Origin: Acidobacteriota bacterium
GTDB taxonomy: Bacteria; Acidobacteriota; Vicinamibacteria; Vicinamibacterales; 2-12-FULL-66-21
Direction of reading: 5' to 3'
Assembly: GCA_016184105.1 (NCBI GenBank)
Contig: JACPDI010000025.1
Coordinates: forward strand, 1 to 34,530
Length of the DNA stretch: 34,530 nt
Of the stretch, positions 14,694 through 22,472 are shown piece by piece. Positions within the stretch are counted from its first letter, which is position 1, and every line of letters starts with the position of its first letter. Under the pieces are notes generated by a model. It saw only the letters and a list, made by a program, of their open reading frames with translations, had not been told where the DNA came from and did no database searches. Position numbers and translations under genes: made by a program.

Positions 14694-15601
14694 CCGTGCA
14701 CACGACCCTGGGCCATCTGCGCGCGCTGGAGGCGGAGAGCATCCACATTCTGCGCGAGACCGTCGCGGAGTTCGAGCGGCCGGTGATGCTCTATTCAATC
14801 GGCAAGGACTCTTCGGTCCTGCTGCGGCTCGCACAGAAGGCGTTCCATCCCGCGCCGATCCCGTTTCCGCTGCTTCACGTCGACACGACGTACAAGTTCC
14901 GCGAGATGATCGCGTTCCGCGACTGGTACGCCCGGGAGGTTGGTGCGCGGTTGCTCGTCCACACCAACGCCGGCGCGATCGCCGACGGCACCCAGCCGTA
15001 CGCCGTCGGGACGCAACGCTGCTGCGCCCTGCTGAAGACGCGCGCGCTGCTGGACGCCCTGCGGGCGGGCGGCTTCGACGCGGCGATCGGCGGCGCGCGG
15101 CGCGATGAGGAACGGTCGCGCGCGAAGGAACGGATCTTCTCGGTCCGCGACGCGGACGGGCAGTGGGATCCCCGCCGCCAGCGCCCGGAGCTCTGGCGCC
15201 TCCTGAACGGGCGGCTCCGTCCCGGCGAGAGCATCCGCGTCTTCCCGCTTTCGAACTGGACGGAGCTCGACGTCTGGCACTACATCGACGCCGAGCGCAT
15301 TCCCGTCGTCCCGCTCTATTTCGCCAGGGAGCGCGAGGTGATCGTCCGGGGCAGCGGCCTGATCCTCGCCGAGCAGCCGTTCGTGCCGCTGCGGCCGGGC
15401 GAGCGCGCCGAGCGCGTGCTGTGCCGCATGCGCTCGCTCGGCTGCTCGCCGTGCACCGGCGCAATCCGTTCGGCGGCCGACACCGTGCCGAGGATCATCG
15501 AAGAGCTGATTGCCACGCGCGTCTCGGAGCGGCAGCTGCGCATCATCGATCACGACCAGGACGGCTCGATGGAGCTCAAGAAACGCGAGGGTTACTTCTG
15601 A
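14690..15601 (+). CDS. cysD: Sulfate adenylyltransferase subunit 2 (ATP sulfurylase, CysD)
   Basis: 303 residues, the normal family length. The PP-loop SIGKDSS at 36-42 binds ATP pyrophosphate; [18 protein letters not shown] and [16 protein letters not shown] are highly conserved CysD blocks; the C-terminus [11 protein letters not shown] and [13 protein letters not shown] is diagnostic. With CysN it makes adenosine 5'-phosphosulfate (APS) from sulfate and ATP, driven by GTP. The start overlaps the permease stop (ATGA), with GGAGG just upstream; its own stop overlaps the cysN ATG (TGATG). Confidence 0.97.
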   Translation: MTVHTTLGHLRALEAESIHILRETVAEFERPVMLYSIGKDSSVLLRLAQKAFHPAPIPFPLLHVDTTYKFREMIAFRDWYAREVGARLLVHTNAGAIADGTQPYAVGTQRCCALLKTRALLDALRAGGFDAAIGGARRDEERSRAKERIFSVRDADGQWDPRRQRPELWRLLNGRLRPGESIRVFPLSNWTELDVWHYIDAERIPVVPLYFAREREVIVRGSGLILAEQPFVPLRPGERAERVLCRMRSLGCSPCTGAIRSAADTVPRIIEELIATRVSERQLRIIDHDQDGSMELKKREGYF

Positions 15602-16902
15602 TGAGCGACCTCCTCCGCCTCTGCACCGCCGGGAGCGTCGACGATGGGAAGAGCACGCTCGTCGGGCGCCTGCTCTACGAGTCGCGCGCCGTCTACGAAG
15701 ACCAGATCCACGCCGTGTCCCGGGCCACGCGGCAGGGGGGCGCGGACGCGATCGACTTCTCGCTGTTCACCGACGGCCTGCGCGCCGAGCGAGAGCAGGG
15801 GATCACGATCGACGTCGCGTACCGGTACTTCGCGACGAGCCGCCGCAAGTTCATCCTGGCAGACACGCCCGGGCACGAGCAGTACACGCGCAACATGGCC
15901 ACCGGCGCGTCGACGGCCGACCTGGCGATGCTGCTCGTGGACGTGCAGCAGGGCGTGCGCGAGCAGACGCGGCGGCACGCCCGGATCGCACGGCTGCTCG
16001 GGATCACGAGCTTCGTGCTGGCTGTGAACAAGATGGACCTGGTCGGGTTCGATCGCGACACGTTCGACGCCGTGTGCCGGGAGTTCGCCGATCTCGCCGG
16101 CGATGCCCTCGTCCGCGCCATCCCGCTGAGCGCACTGTGCGGCGACAACGTGATCGCCCGCAGCCAGCGAACCCCGTGGTACGACGGGCCGAGCCTTCTC
16201 GAGCACCTGGAGACGGCGGAGATCGCGGCCGATCGGCCGCAGGGCGGGTTCCGATTCCCCGTGCAGATCGTCCTGCGGTCCGACGGCGGCTTCCGCGGCT
16301 ATGCCGGACAGGTGGTCTCCGGCTCGATCCGTCCTGGCGACGAGGTCACGGTGTGGCCGTCGGGCATCCGGACACGGGTCCGCCGAATCACGACGTGGGA
16401 CGGGGATGCCGCAGTGGCCTTCGCCCCGATGTCGGTGGCGCTGGAGGTCGATGCCGACGTCGACATCGGTCGCGGCGACCTGCTGTCGACGGGCGCGGTG
16501 CACGTGTCGCGGCGGTTCACCGCCGAGGTCGTGTGGATGGACGAGCGGCCGCTCGATCCGCGCCGCCCGTACCTGCTGAAGCACACCTCGCGAACGGTCA
16601 CGGCCGATGTCGAAGGGCGGCTGGAACTGAACGAGATCGGCAGCGTCACACTGACCACATCCCGACCGCTGGCGTTCGACCCTTATGCCCGGAACCGGGC
16701 GACCGGCAGTTTCGTACTCATCGATCCGGCCACAGGCTTCACGTCGGCCGCGGGCATGATCGTTCGCCCGGAGACAGAGCAGGTCGCCCCGACGTTCTCC
16801 ACGGGAGCGGCGGGCCGGATCGCGCTGGCCGCTCGCGCGGCGCACTCCGACGGCGAGGCGATAGACGCCGTGCGCCGCGCCCTGGAGGAGATCCTCACAT
16901 GA
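15601..16902 (+). CDS. cysN: Sulfate adenylyltransferase subunit 1 (GTPase, CysN)
   Basis: 433 residues from ATG 15601, overlapping the cysD stop by one base; the longer open frame upstream is antisense-like coding bias inside cysD. GTPase motifs are complete: G1 GSVDDGKST at 11-19, DTPGHE at 88-93, NKMD at 143-146, and a switch I region DGLRAEREQGITIDVAYRYF. EF-Tu-like beta-barrels follow (about 230-430). There is no C-terminal APS kinase (CysC) extension, which agrees with the APS-reducing CysH next in the operon. It couples GTP hydrolysis to APS formation by CysD. Confidence 0.97.
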   Translation: MSDLLRLCTAGSVDDGKSTLVGRLLYESRAVYEDQIHAVSRATRQGGADAIDFSLFTDGLRAEREQGITIDVAYRYFATSRRKFILADTPGHEQYTRNMATGASTADLAMLLVDVQQGVREQTRRHARIARLLGITSFVLAVNKMDLVGFDRDTFDAVCREFADLAGDALVRAIPLSALCGDNVIARSQRTPWYDGPSLLEHLETAEIAADRPQGGFRFPVQIVLRSDGGFRGYAGQVVSGSIRPGDEVTVWPSGIRTRVRRITTWDGDAAVAFAPMSVALEVDADVDIGRGDLLSTGAVHVSRRFTAEVVWMDERPLDPRRPYLLKHTSRTVTADVEGRLELNEIGSVTLTTSRPLAFDPYARNRATGSFVLIDPATGFTSAAGMIVRPETEQVAPTFSTGAAGRIALAARAAHSDGEAIDAVRRALEEILT

Positions 16903-17573
16903 CCAATCCGCAGCGGATCATCGCCGAACAACTGGCTGGCGCGACAGCGCCGTGCGTCACCTCGAGCTTCCAGGCCGATTGCGTCGTGCTGCTGCACATG
17001 CTTCTGGAGGTGCGGCCCGGCATCCCGGTGCTGTTCCTGGATACCGTGCACCACTTCGCGGAAACCTACGCCTATCGCGACACGCTCGCGCAGCGGTGGA
17101 ACCTCAACCTCGTCAACCTCCGGTCCGCCGCTCCCGTGCCGGGACTGTGGCGGCAGAGCACGACCGAGTGCTGCGCGCGCCACAAGGTGGAGCCGCTCTT
17201 CGCGGCCCTCGCGTCGTACGACGTCTGGTTCACCGCCCTGCGCCGCGAGCAGTCGCCGAGCCGGTCGCGGCTTGCGGAGACGGAGCCGGTCGAACTGCCC
17301 GGCGGCAACATCCTGCGGAAGGTCAGCCCGCTGGCGGCGTGGACCATAACGGAGGTGCGCGCCTACGCGAGCGAGCACGCGATCCCGCTGCTGCCGCTCT
17401 ACGCGCGTGGCTACACCAGCATCGGCTGCGAGCCGTGCACGTCGCTGCCTCTCGACCCCGGCAACCAGAGGTCGGGGCGCTGGGGAGGCGAGAAGCTGGA
17501 ATGCGGCATTCATCTGCACGGGCGTCCCGGCCCGCCGCTCGAATCGCGAAGCGATGGAGAGGTCGATGCCTGA
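16899..17573 (+). CDS. cysH: Assimilatory adenylylsulfate (APS) reductase, [4Fe-4S] type
   Basis: 224 residues; ATG overlaps the cysN stop, with GGAGGAG 8 bases upstream. The cysteine pattern C91-C92 (TECCARHK), C177-x-x-C180 (SIGCEPCTS) ligates the iron-sulfur cluster that distinguishes APS reductases from PAPS reductases, and Cys202 in ECGIH is the catalytic thiol. FQADCVVLLHMLLE and LDTVHHFAETY are nucleotide-binding blocks. It reduces APS to sulfite with thioredoxin. The serine usually following the aspartate-free S-S-F-Q-A-D loop is intact. The stop overlaps the next start by 8 bases. Confidence 0.96.
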   Translation: MTNPQRIIAEQLAGATAPCVTSSFQADCVVLLHMLLEVRPGIPVLFLDTVHHFAETYAYRDTLAQRWNLNLVNLRSAAPVPGLWRQSTTECCARHKVEPLFAALASYDVWFTALRREQSPSRSRLAETEPVELPGGNILRKVSPLAAWTITEVRAYASEHAIPLLPLYARGYTSIGCEPCTSLPLDPGNQRSGRWGGEKLECGIHLHGRPGPPLESRSDGEVDA

Positions 17574-18162
17574 GCAGGTGCTGTTCCCCGTGTTTCTGAA
17601 ACTCGGCGGCCGGCGCGTGCTGCTCGTCGGAGGAGGACCAGTGGCCGCGGGCAAGCTGCGCGGCCTCCTCGAAGCGGGGGCGCGCGTGCGCGTCGTCGCC
17701 CCGGACATCGCCGATGAGATCGCCCGCGCCGGTGTGGAGATCGCCCGCAGGCCGTTCGCGCCCGCAGACCTCGATGGCGTGCGCTTTGTCGTCGCGGCGG
17801 CGCCGCCCGATGTGAACCGGCTGGTTGCGCGCGCGGCCGACGCGCGCGGCATCTTCGTCAACGCGGTTGACGACGTGGAGAGCGCGAGCGCGTATGCGGG
17901 CGCGGTGTTGCGCCGCGCCGGCCTCACCGTGGCGATCTCGACAGACGGCGTCGCGCCCGCCCTCGCCGGGCTGGCGCGCGAGGCGCTCGACGCCTTGCTT
18001 CCCGACGACCTCGACGACTGGATGACGGCCGCGCGCACGGCACGACGGCAGTGGCTCGCCGATGGCGTTCCGATGGCGCTGCGGCGCCCCTTGCTGCTGC
18101 GGAAGCTGGTGGCGATCTACGACGCGCGCGCCGACGCCGCGACGGTGGAGGAGACGAGGTGA
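17566..18162 (+). CDS. Precorrin-2 dehydrogenase / sirohydrochlorin ferrochelatase (Met8/CysG N-terminal type)
   Basis: 198 residues from ATG 17566, chosen over ATG 17554 because a GGAGAGG ribosome binding site lies between them. FPVFLKLGGRRVLLVGGGPV is the NAD-binding Rossmann start of the family, followed by AAGKLRGLLEAGARVRVVAP and FVNAVDDVESASAYAGAVLR; the ISTDGVAPALAG segment is the conserved S-T-x-G-x-x-P-x-L-A. It oxidises precorrin-2 and inserts iron to complete siroheme, the cofactor of the sulfite reductase two genes downstream. It is the stand-alone version of the CysG N-terminal domain; the methyltransferase half is the next gene. Stop and next start overlap (GTGA). Confidence 0.92.
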   Translation: MPEQVLFPVFLKLGGRRVLLVGGGPVAAGKLRGLLEAGARVRVVAPDIADEIARAGVEIARRPFAPADLDGVRFVVAAAPPDVNRLVARAADARGIFVNAVDDVESASAYAGAVLRRAGLTVAISTDGVAPALAGLAREALDALLPDDLDDWMTAARTARRQWLADGVPMALRRPLLLRKLVAIYDARADAATVEETR

Positions 18163-19001
18163 CGACGAGGAGGGTGTCGGACGCGAGGCGCGGCTCGTCC
18201 GCAGGATCGGTGTCGCTCGTGGGCGCCGGGCCTGGTGACGCGGAGCTTCTCACGCGGCGCGCCGCCCGCCGGCTGGCAGATGCCGACCTCGTGCTCTACG
18301 ACGCGCTCGTGGATCCCGACGTCCTCGCGCTGGCGCCCGCAGCGCGCCGCGTGTACGTCGGCAAGCGCGCTGGCCGGCCAAGCGTGAGCCAGGAGTTCAT
18401 CAATCGACTGATGATCCGCGCGGCCCGCCGCGGGCAATCGGTCGTCCGGCTGAAGGGGGGAGACCCCTTCGTGTTCGGCCGCGGCGGCGAAGAGGGGCTC
18501 GCCCTGGCGGCGGCGGGTGTCCCCTTCGAGATAGTCCCGGGCGTCAGTTCGGCGATCGCGGCCGCGGGGTTGGCGGGCATCCCCGTGACGCACCGCGGGA
18601 TCGCCTCGGGATTCCTCGTCGTGTCGGGTCATTCCGAGGACGCGTACGCACCCGTTCTGAGCACGCTCGCGCCCGGCTCCGCCACGGTGATCGTGATGAT
18701 GGGCCTCCGGCAGATTCCGCGAATCGCGGCGCTGATGATCGATCGCGGCTGGAGCGCGGACACGCCCGCGGCGATTGTGCTCGGATCCTCGACCAACGCG
18801 TCGGAAACACGGACGGCGACGCTGACTCAACTCCGCCGGCCCGGCGAGACGCACCTCAGCACGCGCGTGCCAGGCGTGATCGTGATCGGCGACGTGGTCC
18901 GGCTTGCCGCACGGCTTTCGCCGCAGCGGAATGGCGACGGCCAGGACCGGGCGGCGCTTGAACCCGCGGCTGTTCGTTGGCTGGCAGGGATGGGGGGATG
19001 A
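18159..19001 (+). CDS. cobA: Uroporphyrinogen-III C-methyltransferase (SUMT)
   Basis: 280 residues from GTG 18159, overlapping the previous stop. Signature blocks are all present: VSLVGAGPGDAELLT, DLVLYDALV, VVRLKGGDPFVFGRGGEE and the VPGVSSAIAAAGLAGIPVTH region. The enzyme makes precorrin-2 from uroporphyrinogen III with two SAM molecules. Within this operon it serves siroheme synthesis. The last 30 residues are a low-complexity tail beyond the usual family end. Immediately followed by the sulfite reductase gene with no gap. Confidence 0.95.
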   Translation: MTTRRVSDARRGSSAGSVSLVGAGPGDAELLTRRAARRLADADLVLYDALVDPDVLALAPAARRVYVGKRAGRPSVSQEFINRLMIRAARRGQSVVRLKGGDPFVFGRGGEEGLALAAAGVPFEIVPGVSSAIAAAGLAGIPVTHRGIASGFLVVSGHSEDAYAPVLSTLAPGSATVIVMMGLRQIPRIAALMIDRGWSADTPAAIVLGSSTNASETRTATLTQLRRPGETHLSTRVPGVIVIGDVVRLAARLSPQRNGDGQDRAALEPAAVRWLAGMGG

Positions 19002-20849
19002 ATGGCGGCAATAGATGATCCGAAGACGCTGGGGCGCGCACGCCTCTCGTTCGCCGACGCGGCCGAGATCGATGAGTTCGTCCGTGTGCTGGAGCAGTTC
19101 GAACGCGGAGACATCTCTGCGGACGAGTGGCGCGCGTTCCGCCTGGTGCGCGGCACGTACGCCCAGCGGCAGAGCGACGACGCGCAGATGCTGCGCGTCA
19201 AGATCCCACAGGGCATCCTGAGCGCAGAGCAGCTCGACGCCCTGGCGGACGTCGCCGCGCGGTACTCGCGAGGCTTCGCGCACATTACCACCCGCCAGAA
19301 CGTGCAGTTCCATTTCGTGCGGCTGCACGACCTGGAACCCGCGCTGCGGCGGCTCGCCGATGCTGGACTCACGACAAGGGAGGCGTGCGGCAATTCGGTG
19401 AGGAACATCACCGCCTGCCCGTACGCCGGCGTGGCTGCCGACGAAGTGTTCGACGTCACGCCGTACGCCGAGGCGCTGACGCGGCACCTGCTGCGCCACC
19501 CCCTGAGCGCGAGCCTTCCGCGCAAGTTCAAGATCGCCTTCGAGGGCTGCACGGACGATCACGTCGCGACCGCGATCAACGACATCGGACTGACGGCGCG
19601 GATCTGGGCGATCGACGGCCTTCCACGCCGGGGCTTTCGGGTGACCGTCGCCGGAGGAACCTCCACGCTCGCGACCGCCGGCAGGCTGCTGACCGATTTC
19701 CTGCCCGCCGGGGACCTCCTCAATCTGGCGGAGGCGATCATCCGCGTGTTCCATCGCCTGGGCGACTACAAGCACAAGCAGCGGAACCGCCTGAAGTTCC
19801 TCGTGCGCTCGCTCGGATGGGACGCGTTCCGAGCGGAGCTCCAGGAGGAGCTGGAGCGGTTCCGCGCCGGGGGCGGCGTGAGCCTGCCGTTCGATCCCGA
19901 GCGGCCGCCGATAGAAGAACCGCCGGCGGCCTCGGTGGCGATTCCGCCGCCGGCAGCCCAGATCGCTGCGCGCGTCGCAGCCGGCAAAGTGACCGGTCCC
20001 GGCGTTGTTCCGCGCGTGGAGCCGCCGGCGGCCGGCGGTCCGAGCGGGTTCCTGAGATGGCGCGAGACGAACGTCAGCTCGCAGAAGCAGCCGGCGTACG
20101 CCATCGCCACCATCACGACGCCGCTCGGGGACCTCACGGCGGATCAGATGCGCGTGCTCGGCGAGCTTGCCCTGGCGTTTGGCGACGGCACGGTCCGGAC
20201 GACGTCGGACCAGAATCTCGTGCTGCGATGGATACCCACGCACCAGATCGCGCCGCTCTACGAAGCGCTCGCCGCGGCAGGCCTTGGCAGCGCCGGCGCC
20301 GGAACGCTTGCCGACGTCACGAGCTGCCCCGGGGCCGAGTCGTGCCGGCTGGCGGTCACGCAGTCCCGCGGTCTTGGACGGCTCCTCGCCGACGACTTGC
20401 ACGATCGGCCGGCGCTCGTCTCCTCGGTGCCTGGTCTCAACATCAAGATCAGCGGCTGCCCGAACGGTTGCGGCCAGCACCACGTTGCCGGCATCGGTCT
20501 TCAGGGGAGCCTGCGCAAGGTCGGCGGCCGGCCGGCGCCGCACTACTTCGTGATGATCGGCGGCGGCGCGTCCAACGGCACGACGACGTTCGGCCGGCAC
20601 GTGGCCACGATTCCAGCCAGGCGCAGCGCGGCGGCAATCGAGCGGCTGATCCGGCTGTATCGGGACCAGCGCGCGCCAGCCGAATCCCCGCTGGCGTTCT
20701 TCAGACGCGTGGAGTTGGACGTCGTCAAGGCAAGGCTGAGCGACCTCTCGGCGCTGTCGCCGGAGACCGCCCTGCCTGAAGACTTCATCGACCTGGGAGA
20801 AGACCAGGCGTTTGTCCCGTCCGTGCAGGAAGGCGAGTGCTCGGCGTAA
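19002..20849 (+). CDS. Siroheme/[4Fe-4S] nitrite/sulfite reductase (ferredoxin-type), assimilatory sulfite reductase
   Basis: 615 residues, starting directly after the cobA stop. The duplicated ferrodoxin-like plus siroheme-binding architecture is visible: RNITACPYAG and the first half (about 60-290), a proline/alanine-rich linker (about 300-345), and the second half with the cluster ligands C442-x5-C448 (SCPGAESC) and C486-x3-C490 (GCPNGC), followed by QHHVAGIGL. These cysteines bridge the cluster to siroheme. The operon context (APS reductase and siroheme genes) points to sulfite as substrate rather than nitrite, which sequence alone cannot decide. Last gene of operon 1. Confidence 0.92.
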   Translation: MAAIDDPKTLGRARLSFADAAEIDEFVRVLEQFERGDISADEWRAFRLVRGTYAQRQSDDAQMLRVKIPQGILSAEQLDALADVAARYSRGFAHITTRQNVQFHFVRLHDLEPALRRLADAGLTTREACGNSVRNITACPYAGVAADEVFDVTPYAEALTRHLLRHPLSASLPRKFKIAFEGCTDDHVATAINDIGLTARIWAIDGLPRRGFRVTVAGGTSTLATAGRLLTDFLPAGDLLNLAEAIIRVFHRLGDYKHKQRNRLKFLVRSLGWDAFRAELQEELERFRAGGGVSLPFDPERPPIEEPPAASVAIPPPAAQIAARVAAGKVTGPGVVPRVEPPAAGGPSGFLRWRETNVSSQKQPAYAIATITTPLGDLTADQMRVLGELALAFGDGTVRTTSDQNLVLRWIPTHQIAPLYEALAAAGLGSAGAGTLADVTSCPGAESCRLAVTQSRGLGRLLADDLHDRPALVSSVPGLNIKISGCPNGCGQHHVAGIGLQGSLRKVGGRPAPHYFVMIGGGASNGTTTFGRHVATIPARRSAAAIERLIRLYRDQRAPAESPLAFFRRVELDVVKARLSDLSALSPETALPEDFIDLGEDQAFVPSVQEGECSA

Positions 20850-20913
20850 ATCCGCGCCGCGCTCCGCAGCCAGCTCGAGCGGGGCAGCACAGTGTCATAC
20901 CAGCCGGTAGACG

Positions 20914-20943
20914 TTGACTCTTTGCGCCGGAGGAACGAAATTA
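20914..20943 (+). promoter_or_regulatory. Candidate promoter of sulfur operon 2
   Basis: TTGACT at 20914-20919 followed after 18 bases by AAATTA (20938-20943), a weak -10. Transcription would start only a few bases before, or at, the leader ORF start codons (GTG 20946 or ATG 20955). The same close -35 to start-codon distance is seen in operon 1. Confidence 0.45.
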
Positions 20944-20954
20944 GGGTGTTGAAG

Positions 20955-21065
20955 ATGATCGAGTCCGGCGGAATCGCGTTCGTGGCAGCGACCTGTTGCG
21001 CCTGTTGTCTCGCGGCGGCCCTGAAGGGCTGTCGCGGCCGAGGTCTTGCTGCGGGAACATCCTGA
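20955..21065 (+). CDS. Cysteine-rich leader peptide of sulfur operon 2 (attenuator peptide)
   Basis: A 36-codon ORF, ATG 20955 (alternative in-frame GTG 20946) to TGA 21065, reads MIESGGIAFVAATCCACCLA then A-A-L-K-G-C-R-G-R-G-L-A-A-G-T-S. Cys occupies codons 14, 15, 17 and 18 (20994-21008) and 26. The CCACC block parallels SCACC in the leader of operon 1, although the remaining sequences are unrelated. The ORF ends 31 bases before an intrinsic terminator that precedes cysM. A hairpin directly after the Cys run (GCCCT-GA-AGGGC within flanking CGCG repeats, 21011-21036) could be the alternative structure. Function as a cysteine-sensing leader is inferred from layout. Confidence 0.76.
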   Translation: MIESGGIAFVAATCCACCLAAALKGCRGRGLAAGTS

Positions 21066-21096
21066 ATCACGCGATTCCGATCGAACGCACCAGACC

Positions 21097-21134
21097 AGAG
21101 CCCGGCAGGCCAGCAGCCTCCGGGCTCTTTAGTT
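21097..21134 (+). terminator. Intrinsic terminator (attenuator) of sulfur operon 2
   Basis: AGAGCCCGG (21097-21105) pairs perfectly with CCGGGCTCT (21120-21128), extended by AGGC/GCCT across a bulged C, loop CAGCA; then CTTTAGTTTTC. It ends about 20 bases before the cysM start, so it can only be conditional. A possible antiterminator is GAGG-N3-TGCTG (21040-21051, in the leader ORF) pairing with CAGCA-G-CCTC (21111-21120), weaker than that of operon 1. Confidence 0.85.
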
Positions 21135-21152
21135 TTCAGTCCACCGACACGA

Positions 21153-22082
21153 ATGACTATCGCGCGAGCGGCGACGCCTGAATCGATTGCGGACCTGATC
21201 GGCCGGACGGCCCTCCTGCGGCTGCGGCAGTTCGAGAGCGGCACGCCGGGCGTCGAGCTGTACGCAAAGGCCGAGTTCCAGAACCCCGGAGGATCGGTAA
21301 AGGACCGCGCCGCGGCGGCCATCCTGCGGGAAGGAGAGCGTGCCGGACGCCTGCGGCCCGGCATGACGATTCTCGACGCCACCTCCGGCAACACGGGGAT
21401 CGCGTACGCGATGATCGCGGCGGCGCGCGGCTACAACCTGCGGCTGTGCGTGCCCGCGAATGTGACACCCGAGCGGACGCGCACCCTTCGCGCCTACGGC
21501 GCCGACATCGTCCTGACGAGCGCGATGGAGGGCTCCGACGGCGCGATCCTCGAAGCCCGCAGGCTTTTCGCGCAGGAGCCCGGCCGCTATTTCTACGCCG
21601 ATCAGTACAACAACGACGCGAACTGGCGCGCGCACTACGACACCACGGCGCCGGAGATTCTGGATCAGACCGGCGGACGCGTCACGCACTTCGTCGCCGG
21701 GCTCGGCACGAGCGGCACGTTCATCGGCGTGGGGCGCCGGCTGCGCGAGCACCGCCGCGACATCCGCCTGATCTCGGTGCAGCCCGACTCGCCGATGCAC
21801 GGGATCGAAGGGCTGAAGCACATGGAGACCGCGATCCGTCCCGGCATCTACGACCCGTCGCTCGCCGACGAGGACATCCGCGTGTCGACCGAGCGGGCCT
21901 ACGCGCTGACCCGGCGGCTCGCGCAGGAGGGGCTCCTCGTCGGCGTGTCGAGCGGCGCGGCCCTTGGCGCGAGCCTCGACCTCGCCGCGCGCATCCGCGA
22001 AGGGGTCATCGTGATGATCTTCCCGGACAGCGGAACGCGGTACCTGACCGAGCACTTCTGGGACGCACCGGAGGCGGGATGA
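21153..22082 (+). CDS. cysM: Cysteine synthase B-type PLP enzyme (CysM)
   Basis: 309 residues. PLP Lys is in NPGGSVKDRAA; the phosphate and carboxylate loops TSGNTGIAYAM, GLGTSGTFIGVG and PDSGTRYL are typical of O-acetylserine or O-phosphoserine sulfhydrylases. LIGRTALLRLR opens the protein. No Shine-Dalgarno sequence precedes ATG 21153, only the tail of the attenuator. The two following genes encode a JAMM peptidase and a CysO-like sulfur carrier, so it is probably the CysM that takes sulfur from a protein thiocarboxylate, as in Mycobacterium tuberculosis; whether it uses O-phosphoserine cannot be told with certainty. Stop overlaps the next start (ATGA). Confidence 0.93.
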   Translation: MTIARAATPESIADLIGRTALLRLRQFESGTPGVELYAKAEFQNPGGSVKDRAAAAILREGERAGRLRPGMTILDATSGNTGIAYAMIAAARGYNLRLCVPANVTPERTRTLRAYGADIVLTSAMEGSDGAILEARRLFAQEPGRYFYADQYNNDANWRAHYDTTAPEILDQTGGRVTHFVAGLGTSGTFIGVGRRLREHRRDIRLISVQPDSPMHGIEGLKHMETAIRPGIYDPSLADEDIRVSTERAYALTRRLAQEGLLVGVSSGAALGASLDLAARIREGVIVMIFPDSGTRYLTEHFWDAPEAG

Positions 22083-22471
22083 GCGCGATCGCGGAAGACG
22101 CCGTCGCCGAAATCCGCCGCCACGCCCGGGAGGCGTACCCGCACGAATGCTGCGGGGCGCTCATCGCGGCCGATGGCGCGATCGTCGAGGCGTTCCCTTT
22201 GCCGAATACGACCGCCGGCGAGGCGCGCCGCAGGTTTCTCGTCGCACCGTCGGATTACCGGCTCGCCGAGGCGCGGGCGCAGGCGCGCAGGGGAACGCTC
22301 GCCGGCTTCTACCACTCGCACCCGGATCATCCGGCGCGCCCCTCGCAGCACGATCTGGAACAGGCCTGGCCCAACCTGACCTACGTCATCGTATCGGTCG
22401 GTGCTGGCGTGCCGGGCGAGTTGACGTCCTGGCGGCTCCGCGAAGACCGGTCCGCGTTCGAGGAGATTTGA
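22079..22471 (+). CDS. JAMM/Mov34 (MPN+) metallopeptidase, Mec-like, releasing cysteine from a sulfur carrier
   Basis: 130 residues, ATG overlapping the cysM stop. The zinc JAMM motif is complete: Glu in YPHECCGAL, then FYHSHPDHPARPSQHD giving H-x-H-x7-S-x2-D. Single-domain bacterial JAMM proteins of this size next to cysM and cysO (Mec) hydrolyse the CysO-cysteine adduct to release cysteine; related QbsD-type enzymes trim the C-terminus of the carrier to expose Gly-Gly. Either role fits here, where the carrier is embedded in a fusion protein encoded by the next gene, two bases downstream. Confidence 0.9.
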   Translation: MSAIAEDAVAEIRRHAREAYPHECCGALIAADGAIVEAFPLPNTTAGEARRRFLVAPSDYRLAEARAQARRGTLAGFYHSHPDHPARPSQHDLEQAWPNLTYVIVSVGAGVPGELTSWRLREDRSAFEEI

Positions 22472-22472
22472 G

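Noticed and set aside
15163-15600. Upstream extension of cysN
   Set aside because: The extra frame lies entirely inside cysD; CysN proteins begin with the GSVDDGKST region about 10 residues after ATG 15601.
18117-20600. 827-codon minus-strand open frame over cobA and the sulfite reductase
   Set aside because: Both plus-strand genes have complete catalytic motifs; the opposite frame has none.
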